DNA of 64,000 bases from Flaveria trinervia. Its lineage: Eukaryota > Streptophyta > Magnoliopsida > Asterales > Asteraceae. The notes under the pieces are model-generated. The model searched no databases and was not told the DNA's origin. It saw only the letters and a program-made list of their open reading frames with translations. Below, piece after piece: positions 34,062 through 44,031 of this stretch. The position numbers and the translations under genes are program-made. Position 1 is the stretch's first letter. Each line of letters begins with the position of its first letter. Location of the stretch: contig CM046442.1 in the NCBI GenBank assembly GCA_025506515.1, positions 60,249,376-60,313,375 of the forward strand, written 5' to 3'.

Positions 34062-35223
34062 ATGGAAGTTAGGTTGAAGCTATGCAAGAGGAGTTGCTTC
34101 AATTCAAAAGACAGAAAGTTTGGAAGCTTTGTCCTCTTCCTCATGGGAAGCTACCATTGGAACCAATGGGTGTTTAGAAACAAGAACGATGATAGAGGAA
34201 TTGTCATCAAGAACAAAGCTAGATTAGTTGTTCAACGATACACACAAGAAGAATGGATTAACTACACTATGTCCTTGCTCCTGTAGCAAGACTGGAAGCT
34301 GTTAGGATATTCCTGTCATTTGTTGCATCCAAGAACCTCAAGGTCTATCAACTTCATGTAAAGTGTGCTTTTCTATAAGGAGTGATTGATGAAGAGGTCT
34401 ATGTGAAACAACCACTTGGTTTGTGAAACAACCACTTGGTTTGTGAAACAACCACTTGGTTTTGCAGATCCTGATCATCCTGATTATTTCTGCAAGCTTG
34501 ACAAAGCTCTTTATGGGCTACATCAGGCACCCAGGAAATAGTATGAGACTCTATCTCATTATCTTTGCAAGAATGGATACAGAACAGGTATTATAGATGG
34601 AACTCTCTTCATCAAAGGATAGGGAAATGACATATTACTAGTTCAAGTGTATGTAGATGACATCATTTTTGGATCAAGTAATCCGAAGCTCTACAAGGAC
34701 TTTGAGAAGCTGATGAAGGACAGATTTGAAATGAGTGCCATGGGGGAACTCAATTTGTTACTGGAAATTCAAGTGAAGCAAGTTGAAGATGGCATCTTCA
34801 TTAGTAAGTTAAAGTATGTTCAAGACATACTCAAAAGATTCAACATGACTGATTGTAAGATTGCTAAGACACCCATAGCTAGAAAGCACTCTCTTGGACC
34901 TGATCTTGAGGGGGAGTGTGTAGATGAACACTTATACAGGGCTATGATTGGGTCTCTTATGTATCTTACAGTTAACAGGCCTGATATTATGTTTTCCACT
35001 TGTATTTGTGCAAGATATCAAGCCAACCCTAAGATGTCTAACCTTATCACTATCAAAAGGATTCTAAGATACCTTAAAGGTACTTCAACACTTGGTCTAT
35101 GGTCTCCTAAGAATTCTGACTTTAATGTGTATGCATATACAGATAGATTATGGTAGTTACAACATGACTGCAAAGTCTACATCTGGGGGATGTTAATTTC
35201 TTGGTGGAAGGGTTGTCTCATGG
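34062..35223 (+). pseudogene. Element G pol: reverse transcriptase, start of RNase H
   Basis: Seen: WVFRNKNDDRGIVIKNKARL, LDKALYGLHQAPRK equivalent with stops, LVQVYVDDIIFGSSNPK with intact YVDD (34641-34690), and ALGEL-type motif MGELNLLLEIQVKQ. The frame runs to YAYTDRLW at 35156. Within it, 34401-34460 is a 20-bp unit repeated three times, which shifts the frame. J cuts the domain at 35224. Confidence 0.88.
34401..34460 (+). repeat. 3 x 20-bp tandem repeat in the RT gene of G
   Basis: The unit tgtgaaacaaccacttggtt occurs three times head to tail. The C copy (about 8980) has one. Gain of 40 bp breaks the frame. Confidence 0.9.
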
Positions 35224-35929
35224 TGTTAGGATCACGTATTAAACGAAATACAAACCGATATACGTGTATACCAAGTCAAATAGTGTGGAATCCTATTTGA
35301 TTGGCGATCCAATCAGTGAGAACGCACGTAGAAACAATTGTAGATTGAATCTAAACGTTAAGAACGATTAGTAATCGATCTAGTGCGATCTATGAACTTG
35401 GAATAGGTTCCTAGAGGTCTCTGGACGGCTAGGGTACGATTTAGTACGTAAGTTTTCGAAGTGTTGTGGTTTTCCACAATTTAAGTGGTATTTATAGGTT
35501 AGGTTTTCTCATTCGGGCGACTGAACCATTAGCATGGTTTAGTCGTGCGATTGAGTCAAGCGGTTGATCCATTCGCACGACTGAGTGTTCAGTCGTGCGA
35601 CTGAGTCAATCTCATGTTACAATCATGCGACTGATACAGTCTCCTGGTTCAGTCGTGCGACTGGTTCATTGGCATGAAGTTATTCATGCGTATGGTCCAT
35701 TAGAATGGGCCATTCGCATGAGACCTTCATATGATTAAGTTTGAATATGTTTCACAACCATAAACCTATCTAGTTAGTTCAATAAGCTTTATTACATACT
35801 AAGCAATGAAATATTCAACACTATAAGCACAACCACACATTGTATTTCATTCAACCATCCATTTACATATATGTAAGACATGAAAGACTTTTACATTAAG
35901 CTCATAAACTAGGTACACATGTATCTACA
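35224..35929 (-). mobile_element. Element J 3' LTR
   Basis: 706 bp, minus-strand ends TGTAGATAC and CCTAACA. It has an array of CAGTCGTGCGACTG-type near palindromes at about 35515-35720 and a TATA box at 35489-35496, in the same order as in A. Confidence 0.9.
35489..35496 (-). promoter_or_regulatory. TATA box of element J LTR
   Basis: Minus-strand TATAAATA in CTATAAATACCAC, just downstream (in transcription) of the palindrome array at 35515-35720. Confidence 0.65.
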
Positions 35930-35945
35930 AACTCCCCCTTGGACC
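35930..35945 (-). other. Element J polypurine tract
   Basis: Minus-strand GGTCCAAGGGGGAGTT directly precedes the LTR. Confidence 0.85.
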
Positions 35946-35954
35946 TAGTTTAAT

Positions 35955-38900
35955 CTATTGTCTAACATTCTTCATTAGCTCTTCATATTTCTTGTACTTC
36001 TCCTCTCTTGTGATTCCTGCATGTATTTCAAAAGTAAAGCATAGCCTTATCACATTCTGGAATTGGAGAGCTTGTACAATATCCTGCGAGTCATAGAATA
36101 GTGGCCACTTGTATAAGGTGTAAAAATCATCAGCCGACAAGTTAGTGAGCCACATGGGGTCAAACAGCCTGATAGATTCCATACAACCATTTCTGTTCAA
36201 CACTATGACCGCCTCGCATGTTCTCCAATCGTAGTACCACCACTTGAAGTGTGGAGTGAAGTCCTGTGGCATTTCCCGTAGAGGATTCTAGACATCGTGC
36301 GTGGAGGACTCCACTTCAGCATTATTTTTGGCTTCCTAGTTATGGCATCAACTTCAGATATCCTGATATACCTTGTTGGTTGTTGAGGCTTGAAGTTGAC
36401 CCACCGGGTGTGGTACTCTCTCTTTAAAGCTTCTTCAAACTAGCCTGACATCTTACAAGGGTCAGCATATAGCAACTTCAATTTTGCTAACTGGTTAAGC
36501 TCAAAACCTGGAAGAGTCTTCAGATCGTGTGGGAATTTGAAGTACTCGATCCCCTTCTCTCTTTTAACAGCATAAACATTAAGATCTTCAAAATAGGCCC
36601 ACGCTATAATTTTGCCTGACACCTTGTGATGCTTCTTCACTTTATAGAGTTTGGTGTAGACATTTGACTTTGGAGCACTGCGCTGGGCTCTAATTTCTGC
36701 AAAACATGCTGCCCATTCAGCCTTTCTGTTATTGACATCAACGTCTGAGGCTTGGGCCTTGTCTTCCCTCTTTTCCGACTCTTGCTCCATCTTATCCAGA
36801 GTTTCAAAAGTATCACTAACAAGGGAGTCACCAAGATTAGGGATACATTTCCCTCCTTGTCAGCGTACTCTGGATAATGTTGGGTCGTGACATCTTCAAT
36901 CTCTATCTCGTCTATGTCATTTAGCTCATCATCACTGTCTATGTCCACTGTAGGAGCATCCTTCACGATCTCGTCAGGATTCAGTCTGAACATCTCAACA
37001 AGTTGCTTATCAGTAAGGTCGTGGATAATCTTTCCTTCTTCAGGAGTGTAACTCACAGACCTCTGGACTATCCCTTGCAGATCAAGTATCATTGTGAGTA
37101 GAGACTTGATCTGCTGAAGGGGAGCAACGTCATATTCATCCTACTGAGATATCTGATCTGCTTGATTTAAACATATAAACACATCATACATCAGTAAGTA
37201 ATCAAGACATTAATCATTAAAATATATACGTTAACATTCAAGCACATAATATTAAATCCAAAATTCAATTACAAAGTTTTCAAGTACATAAATATCTAAA
37301 CATTACTTTTCCCCTGAATAGCCGGCGCGTCAGTAGGAAGGGCAGAAGATGAGGCTCCTTGGTCTTGATTTCTCTTTGTACGTCTCTCTTGACCTTGAGC
37401 TGATGCAGATGCAGCTGCATCTCCTTCTTCATCATCATCACTATTCAGCCCTTCCCTTGTCTCCTCCTTCTCACTGGCCTCATCATCATCACTTTCATCA
37501 TCTTCACCATCATTATCATCATCATCATCATATCCTTCTCTTATCTTGAGTGGCTCATCCTTTGAGCCCTTGAGCTTGAGCATGATGGTCTTGTTAGAAG
37601 CCTCCAACTCATCTATCCTCTTTGTTGAGTGGACATTTTGCTCTTGGAGTTGGGACATCTCTAGAATCTGAGCAGCCATCTGCTATGCCTGCTGCTCAAT
37701 CTGATGCGCCTGCTGAGATATCTGCTGAGATTGTGCAGCAGTAAGCTCTACTAACTGACGAATCTGAGCAATCTTCTCGTCATTGGCTGCTAACTGCTTC
37801 AGCACCATACGGTTCAATGTTGAGAGTTGTTCCTCTACCCCGTGTGGAGGTAGAGATGATCCGGATGGAAAGGAGGGGTAAGATGATGGTCCTGCTTGGT
37901 GGCTAGAGGTGGTGGTGGTGGCAGTGGTGGAGATTGGGGGTGGTATAGATGTAGGTGGTGTTGGATGAGCTTTAGTGGTGGTTGATTAGATGTGGGTAAG
38001 TGGTGGAGTGGGTGTGGGAGTGGTGTGTGAGGTGGTAGTGGTGGTGGCAGGTGGTGTGGTAGTAGTGGTGGTGGTAGTGGTGGAAGGTGTGGCTGAGGTA
38101 GTGGCTGTGGTGGTAGATGAGGTCAAGGTGAACTTCAGTCTCTTCCCCTTCTTGCCATAGGGGTGAGTCATCCTCTTCTTCCTTGTGCCTCTAGATACTA
38201 AGGCTCCCCCTTGGCTGCTGGGCGGGTCCAGGGCATATGAGGGATCTGAATTAGTAGCAGCATCCCCGGACTCCCATGGGCGTCCATCAACCGCCCTTAA
38301 ACCTCTCTCTGTGGCAACCACCCTGCTGCCTACTCTCATTGTCAAAGGCTCCTCATCACTCTCCTCCTCATAGGGAGGGCAAAAATCCTGATGGAACCTG
38401 GCAGTAGTGCCTTCTCATGAGTGGGTGGTGGAGGTGTAACATGGGTAGTGGGGCCCCTAGTAGAAGCGGGGCCAGAGTCTCCGCGGTGTCACCATCATCG
38501 TCAGAGTCATCAGATGGAAGAGCAATTTGCTCAACATCTGAGTCACTCTCCTCATGGCGCCACTTTCGCCTAGCCGACACCATGTAATCAGACTTGGCCA
38601 GATGCCCGAAGAGTCTCTTCACAGGGGGCTTGACTTGTTTCCCCCTGTAGACCTTCATGCGGCCCAAGGTCGTGTCATCCATAATCTCTAGCGACACAGC
38701 ATCGTGGCTCTCCTTGGGCAAGGCAGGCAGCTTCTCATCGATAATCATCTGCAAGAATCTAGGGTACATGCAGAATCCCTCCTTGCCCTTTGCCTCTAGG
38801 TTCTCTATCAGGTAGGCAAAAATCATACTGGAGAAACTTAAGTGGTGGTTGAGTACCAGTGTCACGTAGGCATTCTGGATCTGGTCTGAGAGGTCATCAA

Positions 38901-39360
38901 ACCCACCCCTCCTCGACGCCAAGCACTTCAGTATCACATATGCCAAGTACTTAAACTGGGGACACAGGTTGCTTTTGTTCAACACACCTGCGTTTATGTC
39001 CCCAGTGTACTTCATCCTGAGGAAACACCCTCTAGCTGTCAGAGGATGTAGTCTAGTCGGGTGATCTGCATCGTCACCCAGATCGTGTACACGTCGTATA
39101 TCATCAGCAGTCACCTCAATCGCCTGCCCAAAAATAGTGCTCCAGATGCAGTATGGCTCCTGAGATCGATCAACCGATGCCCCCTCCCAGAAGGCCTGCT
39201 GTAAAGACCTATAGGGAGTGCACGGTGTGGATATAGCTCTGTGTATCCGGGATCTCTTTAGGAATGCATTGATCCCAGCAAACTCGGCACCGTTCTGAGT
39301 TGTGGCATCCAAATGGGCACAAATGTTGTGCTTGGGGTTGATGGACCACCTATCAGCCAT
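35955..39360 (-). pseudogene. Element J ORF3 (extra ORF behind pol)
   Basis: Best preserved ORF3 N-terminus in the window. Preferred start MADRWSINPKHNICAHLDA at 39360 (an in-frame ATG lies 15 bp upstream). The first 330 residues are open: PYCIWSTIFGQAIEVTADDI, VILKCLASRRGGFDDLSDQI, HLSFSSMIFAYLIENLEAKG and FCMYPRFLQMIIDEKLPALP, matching E and D. Then come an Asp/Ser cluster, a Thr/Pro-rich run (37986-38345), a Gln-rich coiled coil followed by an Asp/Glu run (37296-37740), a Lys-rich part and a C-terminal domain at 35955-36272 (HFKWWYYDWRTCEAVIVL). Four or more frameshifts or stops. Function unknown. Confidence 0.8.
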
Positions 39361-39364
39361 CAAT

Positions 39365-39904
39365 CTGTAACACAAGGGGCATACAAGTTAGATCATCACA
39401 CAACAGAAACCATTTGTAATTAACATGTTTAAAATCAGTCTGGTTCAATCATGTGATTGAACCATACGACTGAGTTCAGTCGGTTGACCTAACAGGCGAC
39501 TGAATACAGTCGGGTGACTAAACATGCGACTGAGTTCAATCAGGTGATTGAGCCTACAATTGGTTAAGTCGGCTGACTGAGCTCATTTGGATTATCCATT
39601 CGGCGACTGAGCCATTTGGCCAGCTCAGTCGTGCGATTGGAGTTCATCCGGGTGTCCAGTCGTCTGACCTACTGTCTGTTCGAATGAAATTTGAATTTTA
39701 ACCAATTCTTCAAATTAGACATCGAGTTTTGGTTCACTAGACTCGCAATCACCCTACTAATCATCTAATAACCTAGATTTCAACATTTTACTTAGTTTAG
39801 TTAGGTTATTTGTCCAATTTCAGTCTTGGGTCTTGGTTAGGGCTGAATGTCGTGATTTAGGGCTCAAATCAACCGAAATTTTGTTGAATAGTAGTGCATT
39901 ATAC
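39365..39904 (-). other. Possible intron in the ORF3 leader of element J
   Basis: On the minus strand a donor-like ACAG|GTATAA at 39904 and an acceptor-like CCCCTTGTGTTACAG|ATTG ending at 39365 bracket 540 bp. The acceptor is 2-4 bases before ATG 39360. It would shorten a 650-nt leader that carries part of the repeat array. No transcript evidence. Confidence 0.3.
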
Positions 39905-40360
39905 CTGTATAATCACCATAGAACATCAGAATATCGAAATAAGTAGGCAATTAGGTCTGAAGAAATTTCGGCAGAGTAACGGCACTTGATGTGATTTTAG
40001 GGCGAATGGGGGTGATGAGTTTATGCGATCGAATATGGCCCTATTTATACTGAATCTGATTTCAATCGGCGACTGGACCCATTCGCTCTAGTCATCCGGG
40101 AGATTGGAACTCAATCGTGCAATTGGTTCAGTCGATCATATTCAGTCGGCCGACTGGGTTTCAGTCGGGCGACTGACTCATTCGGTCAACTCTATTGGAG
40201 CGACTGGCTCAATCTTGTAAGCTATTCGTGTAAATGGTTCATACTCATGCTCCATTCGGTTGTGTAGGGCATAAGTATGGTCCAATCGTATGATTGGTTC
40301 ATACTCATGGTCCAGTCGTGCGAATGGATCATACTCATGATTTGACTTTATGACCATTTG
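39430..40360 (-). repeat. Element J pre-ORF3 arrays of CAGTCG near palindromes
   Basis: Two clusters, 39437-39680 and 40060-40350, of motifs such as ttcagtcggccgactg, cagtcgggcgactg and tccagtcgtgcgaatgg. They are the same family of motif as in the A and J LTRs. The second cluster lies upstream of the TATA box at 40042-40049, the first lies within the proposed intron. Confidence 0.75.
40042..40049 (-). promoter_or_regulatory. Putative internal promoter (TATA box) for ORF3 of element J
   Basis: Minus-strand TATAAATA in CAGTATAAATAGGG, directly after the palindrome cluster at 40060-40350. It lies 689 bp before the ATG, or about 150 bp if the proposed intron is removed. Confidence 0.5.
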
Positions 40361-40404
40361 ACATTTTACACCCTTTAACATTTGATTAAACATTTTGAGC
40401 ATAT

Positions 40405-40549
40405 GATCATCTCAGACATGATCCTTTTAACTTGGAAAACTTTTGATCACCTCAGACGTGATCCTTTTAAAACAATTTGTCACCTCAGACATGTCTCATT
40501 TTACATTTGAAAGCATGTGTAGTCACCTCAGACGTGAGCCTTTTAAGTG
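40405..40549. repeat. Four copies of a CACCTCAGACGTGATCCTTTTAA-like unit
   Basis: Copies near 40405, 40446, 40491 and 40523, about 30-45 bp apart, some lacking the end (one reads cacctcagacatgtctc). This is in the distal part of the J spacer or just outside it. Not found in the other elements. Confidence 0.7.
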
Positions 40550-41105
40550 ATTAAATTCTAGATTGAATTCCACGCCATAGTCTGACAGATACGACTAAAC
40601 TGACTCAAACAAATTTAAACAAAATAAAATTTAACTAACAAAACTAAAATGTTTTTGTGCTTTTGTGTGGAGTGGAAATCCTAAGATAGAAATACCAGAT
40701 TTATTCCATTGAACAAGCAGCTTCAAGTTATTTTGACCATAAGTGAAACGATTCATTATGGAATCATACAATTAATCAAATCATTCAAGACATGTTTCCA
40801 AATTCAGTTGATGCTAGATTCTTGTTTTCATCAAGGGTCATTTAGCAATTTTAGGAAATCATACTGGTACTACGAGGTGCATACGTTGATTTGGATTTTC
40901 AAGAATTGCAGCCACACTGATTGTCAGTATAGTTGTCCACTTAAATCCATACACAGACTTTTGACATAGATTGGTGATAAATTAGGTTATATTATTTCAA
41001 CCAACATTTGTGGAGCCCATTCTTATATGGTAATCAACATTCCTCAGGAGACTTTTGAGCGGTCTACGGGTATTTTGACAAGAAGAGACTATTCTTAGAG
41101 CTTTC
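40550..41105. other. Unassigned stretch between J and K, probable deletion scar
   Basis: No gag, pol, LTR or ORF3 sequence recognised on either strand. A plus-strand frame of 86 codons at 40709-40969 matches nothing I know and is probably chance. The stretch ends at a 17-bp block that is repeated at 41171-41187. The missing 5' half of J and 3' halves of G, F and K would all be expected here. Confidence 0.4.
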
Positions 41106-41238
41106 AAAGAGAAGCCAAGCCTCAGGTCAGTGCCACCGCACAACAGAGAGGCAGCAAACAACAATGAACTCTATTCTTAGAGCTTTCCCCTTCTCTTACT
41201 GCCTTAATCACTTTAGTCACCACAGACGGTAGAATCGT

Positions 41239-41436
41239 CTACATGACCTGATGAACTTCCTCCACCACAGCCTCCTTTACTGAGGCTCTCAGATTGGCGC
41301 TCTCATCGCCACCCTCTGGATGAGGGGTCTCTGGTTCTTCAGGAACCACCTTTTCAACCCTGGGTGTTCCCCTCTTGGGTCGCGGTTCAGCACCATGACC
41401 TCCACCCCGTGAAGCTTTTGAAGATCTACCACCGGC
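41239..41436 (-). pseudogene. Element K gag N-terminus
   Basis: Minus-strand frame from ATG 41436 (MAGGRSSKASRGGGHGAEPR), basic and Gly-rich, then Pro/Glu-rich, ending VKEAVVEEVHQVM at a stop. The longer frame up to 41478 has an upstream in-frame ATG. It could be the start of Gypsy Gag. Beyond 41239 the frame is lost and the sequence runs into the scar. Confidence 0.45.
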
Positions 41437-41773
41437 CATCACACGCACACTAAAAGATTCAAACACCAACACAGTCATTCAAGGGAACAACTCAGTTTAT
41501 GTCAAGTATAGTAAGTCCCTAATTACAGTGGCCAGTTGTGATTAGCCACTTACTTTACTCTTCACACCCCGAGCATTACCTATCCTGACTATATCAGTAT
41601 TTAAATCTACATACAACACATAACCACATACCATACGCACATAAAACTGGTTAACTTTACGAAAATATCTGATGGCACACAGCTACTCAGATTGGCATCC
41701 CTTCCTATTCCGTCCCATTCTCAGTTTAGGTTAAGGTTTATTTTGAAAATTTACCCATTTCACTTAAACTTTG

Positions 41774-41785
41774 GCTCTAATACCA
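41774..41785 (-). other. Element K primer binding site
   Basis: Minus-strand TGGTATTAGAGC, one base from the initiator-Met complement TGGTATCAGAGC, three bases inside the LTR. Confidence 0.8.
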
Positions 41786-42279
41786 ACTTGTAAGGCCCCG
41801 TTCCCGGGACGCTTACAGCTGGATCCTCATCGCACATAAAACATATAAATTACCTTTATCTTATGAAAATATTGCAGCGGAAACATAAGAATAACTTTTC
41901 ATATCATTAAAAGTGCTTTTGAAAATTAATACAAACGTTCATTTCAAAGGATCATTCATTCGCATTACAATGCAAAAACATAACAAAAGAATGCCATCCA
42001 AAAGAGCTGAGTAGCTGCCTCGTGCCATCCTCAGCAACTATTACCTGCCAACTGGAAATACATCAAAGTCAGCGTTGCTGAGTGAGTTCTAGTTTTATAA
42101 TTAAACATACTTTTCTTTCGTAAAACCGTTCTTTACTTTCTTTCAAAATCATACTATACTTTACATTCGTTCATGATCATACATCATACGTACACACATA
42201 TAAGATCATCATTATCTTCTTTAATCTTTCATGCTTCATTCTTTACCTTTCCATTCTGTCAACCATAAACCCTTCCCTT

Positions 42280-42720
42280 CTGTTCATGGTACTGGACCTA
42301 GGCCTATCATAGACCTCTATAACAGTGCATCGCACCTCGTGGTCACAGTACCTAGGGTAAGATTTAGGTTTACTATGCAATACCTTTCTGTTCATGGTTC
42401 TGGAACTAGGCCTGTCACAGACCTTCTATAACGGTGCATCGCACCTCGTGGTCACACTACCTAAGGTATCAATGTAGGTGTACCATTGCCATATGCAATA
42501 CCTTTCTGTTCGTGGTTCTAGACCTAGGCCTATCATAGACCTTCTATAATGGTGCATCGCACCTCGTGGTCACAGTACCTAAGGTATGAATGTAGGTGTA
42601 CCATTGCCATATGCAATACCTTTCTGTTCGTGGTTCTCGACCTAGGCCTATCATACACCTTCTATAACGGTGCATCGCACCTCGTGGTCACAGTACCTAA
42701 GGTATGCAGCAATAGTTCTA
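42280..42720. repeat. Tandem repeat, four units of about 108-118 bp, in the K LTR
   Basis: Units start at 42280, 42388, 42506 and 42624. Each has the blocks ctgttcrtggtnct, cctaggcctatcatagacc and gtgcatcgcacctcgtggtc. Units 3 and 4 are most alike. Confidence 0.9.
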
Positions 42721-43139
42721 TACAAATGGTCAATCATAAAGAAAGACCCCGATATACATGCCATGCTTACAAGACTATCTCTACTTTCATTACTCATTAA
42801 TGCATGCATTCTTACTTCATGTTCCTCTTTTCTTTATCTTTCACTTTACGTTACATAATACTTCATTTATTCATTAACATCACACGTAAAGCCACAGGAA
42901 AGATAAACATACATCATAACAAGGAACATAACATACACAGGCATTAACATTATTTAGGGCAACATCATACATACATAACATGCATAATCATGCAACATCA
43001 TCATCATCATGCCCGACATGCTCTCTAAGGCCTCAATTATCATCTTACATGAACTTACGGTAATCTTTTCATCAAAACTTACATCTGCACATTCCCCTGA
43101 AAGCCAGAAGTCCAACTACACTTTCCTCGGGTGCAATAG

Positions 43140-43470
43140 CCCTATTCAGGCGTATGGACACCCTTCAGTCACATGGCCTCCATGCGACTGAACATCATGC
43201 GAATGAACCAATGCGGATGAACACTCATGCGAATGAACACCCAATCGTGCGAATGGACTAATGCGGATGGACCTTATGCGAATGGGACTAATGCGGATGA
43301 GCACTTAAGCGACTGGACCTTCAATCACATGACCTCCATGCAACTGGCCTTTCAATCATGCGAATGGACCTTCAATCATGCAAATGAACCTCAATCGTGC
43401 GAATGGTCCTCAATCGCACCCTATTCGGTTGTATGGCCCCCATTCGGTCTCCTGTCAGTCGCCTAGCCCT
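43140..43470. repeat. GCGACTGAAC/GCGAATGGAC array in the K LTR
   Basis: About twenty short motifs such as catgcgactgaac, aatcgtgcgaatggac and atgcggatgaac, 12-25 bp apart. They resemble the motif of the A and J LTRs although K is a different kind of element. Confidence 0.75.
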
Positions 43471-44031
43471 AGCTGATGCAGAATGCAGTTCATCCCGACT
43501 GCAGCCGAGGGTTTTCGGCCTCCAAACTAATCTAAACCCATTTTAAGCCGAAATCGACCATCCTAAACCTTAGGGATGCATACCATAACCTCATTCAAGC
43601 ACACTAAGCTCACAATCAAGACTCAAACGCATCATACGGATACATACACATACACAAACGGGTCAAACATACACACACACAAAACCCGATTTTCAGATGT
43701 GTCCAGCCCAAATCATTCAAAATCGTTTAAAAGAGGGGTCATAGAACTCACACAAGTGACCACAACGAGTAGAGCTTCGATTTGACTCGCTTCTCAACGA
43801 TTTGGCTACTCGAACCAACCCGAACCACTTTTCTCCTTTTTTCTTCTTTCTCTCTTCTCCTCTTTCTTTGGCTGATTTTGGGGGTGTGGGGAGAGGGTAA
43901 GGGTTTCCCTCTCCTTAAATACTCCCACTTTCCCAACTTTCTGTCGTTGGCGAGTTTGGTCCTCGACTTTGGACTTTATTTCTTTTTCTCTATTCGTTGG
44001 CTTCAAAAGAGATAAATAACCGGGTGTTACA

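Larger units (their letters stand above)
28653..35223 (+). mobile_element. Element G: Sirevirus-like Copia, 5' LTR to reverse transcriptase
   Basis: Same family as C, H and I. The 5' LTR lacks its first 110 bp or so. It is followed by primer site, gag, two zinc knuckles, protease, integrase and RT. RNase H, ORF3 and the 3' LTR are missing: J is inserted at 35224 and the right-hand part of G never reappears. Many in-frame stops. Confidence 0.85.
35224..40680 (-). mobile_element. Element J: 3' part of a Sirevirus-like Copia (3' LTR, ORF3, spacer)
   Basis: Minus strand. The 3' LTR (35224-35929) is related to that of A. It is preceded by a polypurine tract, a large ORF3 and a spacer with promoter-like features up to about 40.4-40.7 kb. 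Pol, gag and 5' LTR of J are absent. The right limit is uncertain. The five bases left of the LTR are CATGG; no right partner is present. Confidence 0.75.
41106..44031 (-). mobile_element. Element K: 5' LTR, primer site and gag start of a probable Ty3/Gypsy element
   Basis: Minus strand. The LTR of 2,243 bp, its TGTAACACCCG start, an initiator-Met-type primer site and a gag N-terminus starting MAGGRSSKASRGGGHG suggest a chromovirus-like Gypsy element. No pol remains, so the lineage is tentative. It abuts the ORF3 of C at 44032. A CTTGC follows the LTR; the partner copy is lost. Confidence 0.65.
41789..44031 (-). mobile_element. Element K 5' LTR
   Basis: Minus-strand ends TGTAACACCCGGTTATTT and CCTTACA. 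It includes four tandem units of about 118 bp (42280-42720), and a 300-bp segment (43140-43470) full of aatcgtgcgaatgg and atgcgactgaac motifs that resemble the A/J array. The K2 fragment at 1-321 is a relative in the opposite orientation. Confidence 0.75.

Noticed and set aside
37349..37549. His/Leu-rich plus-strand frame
   Set aside because: Antisense of the Asp/Glu run (GAT/GAC codons) in ORF3 of J.
40709..40969. Open frame of 86 codons as a host gene candidate
   Set aside because: No domain, no splice context, and it lies in an AT-rich scar; chance length.
1..44031. K2 and K as the two ends of one large inverted-repeat element
   Set aside because: They lie at different nesting levels, in different host elements (A and C), and are clearly diverged; more simply two separate insertions of related elements.
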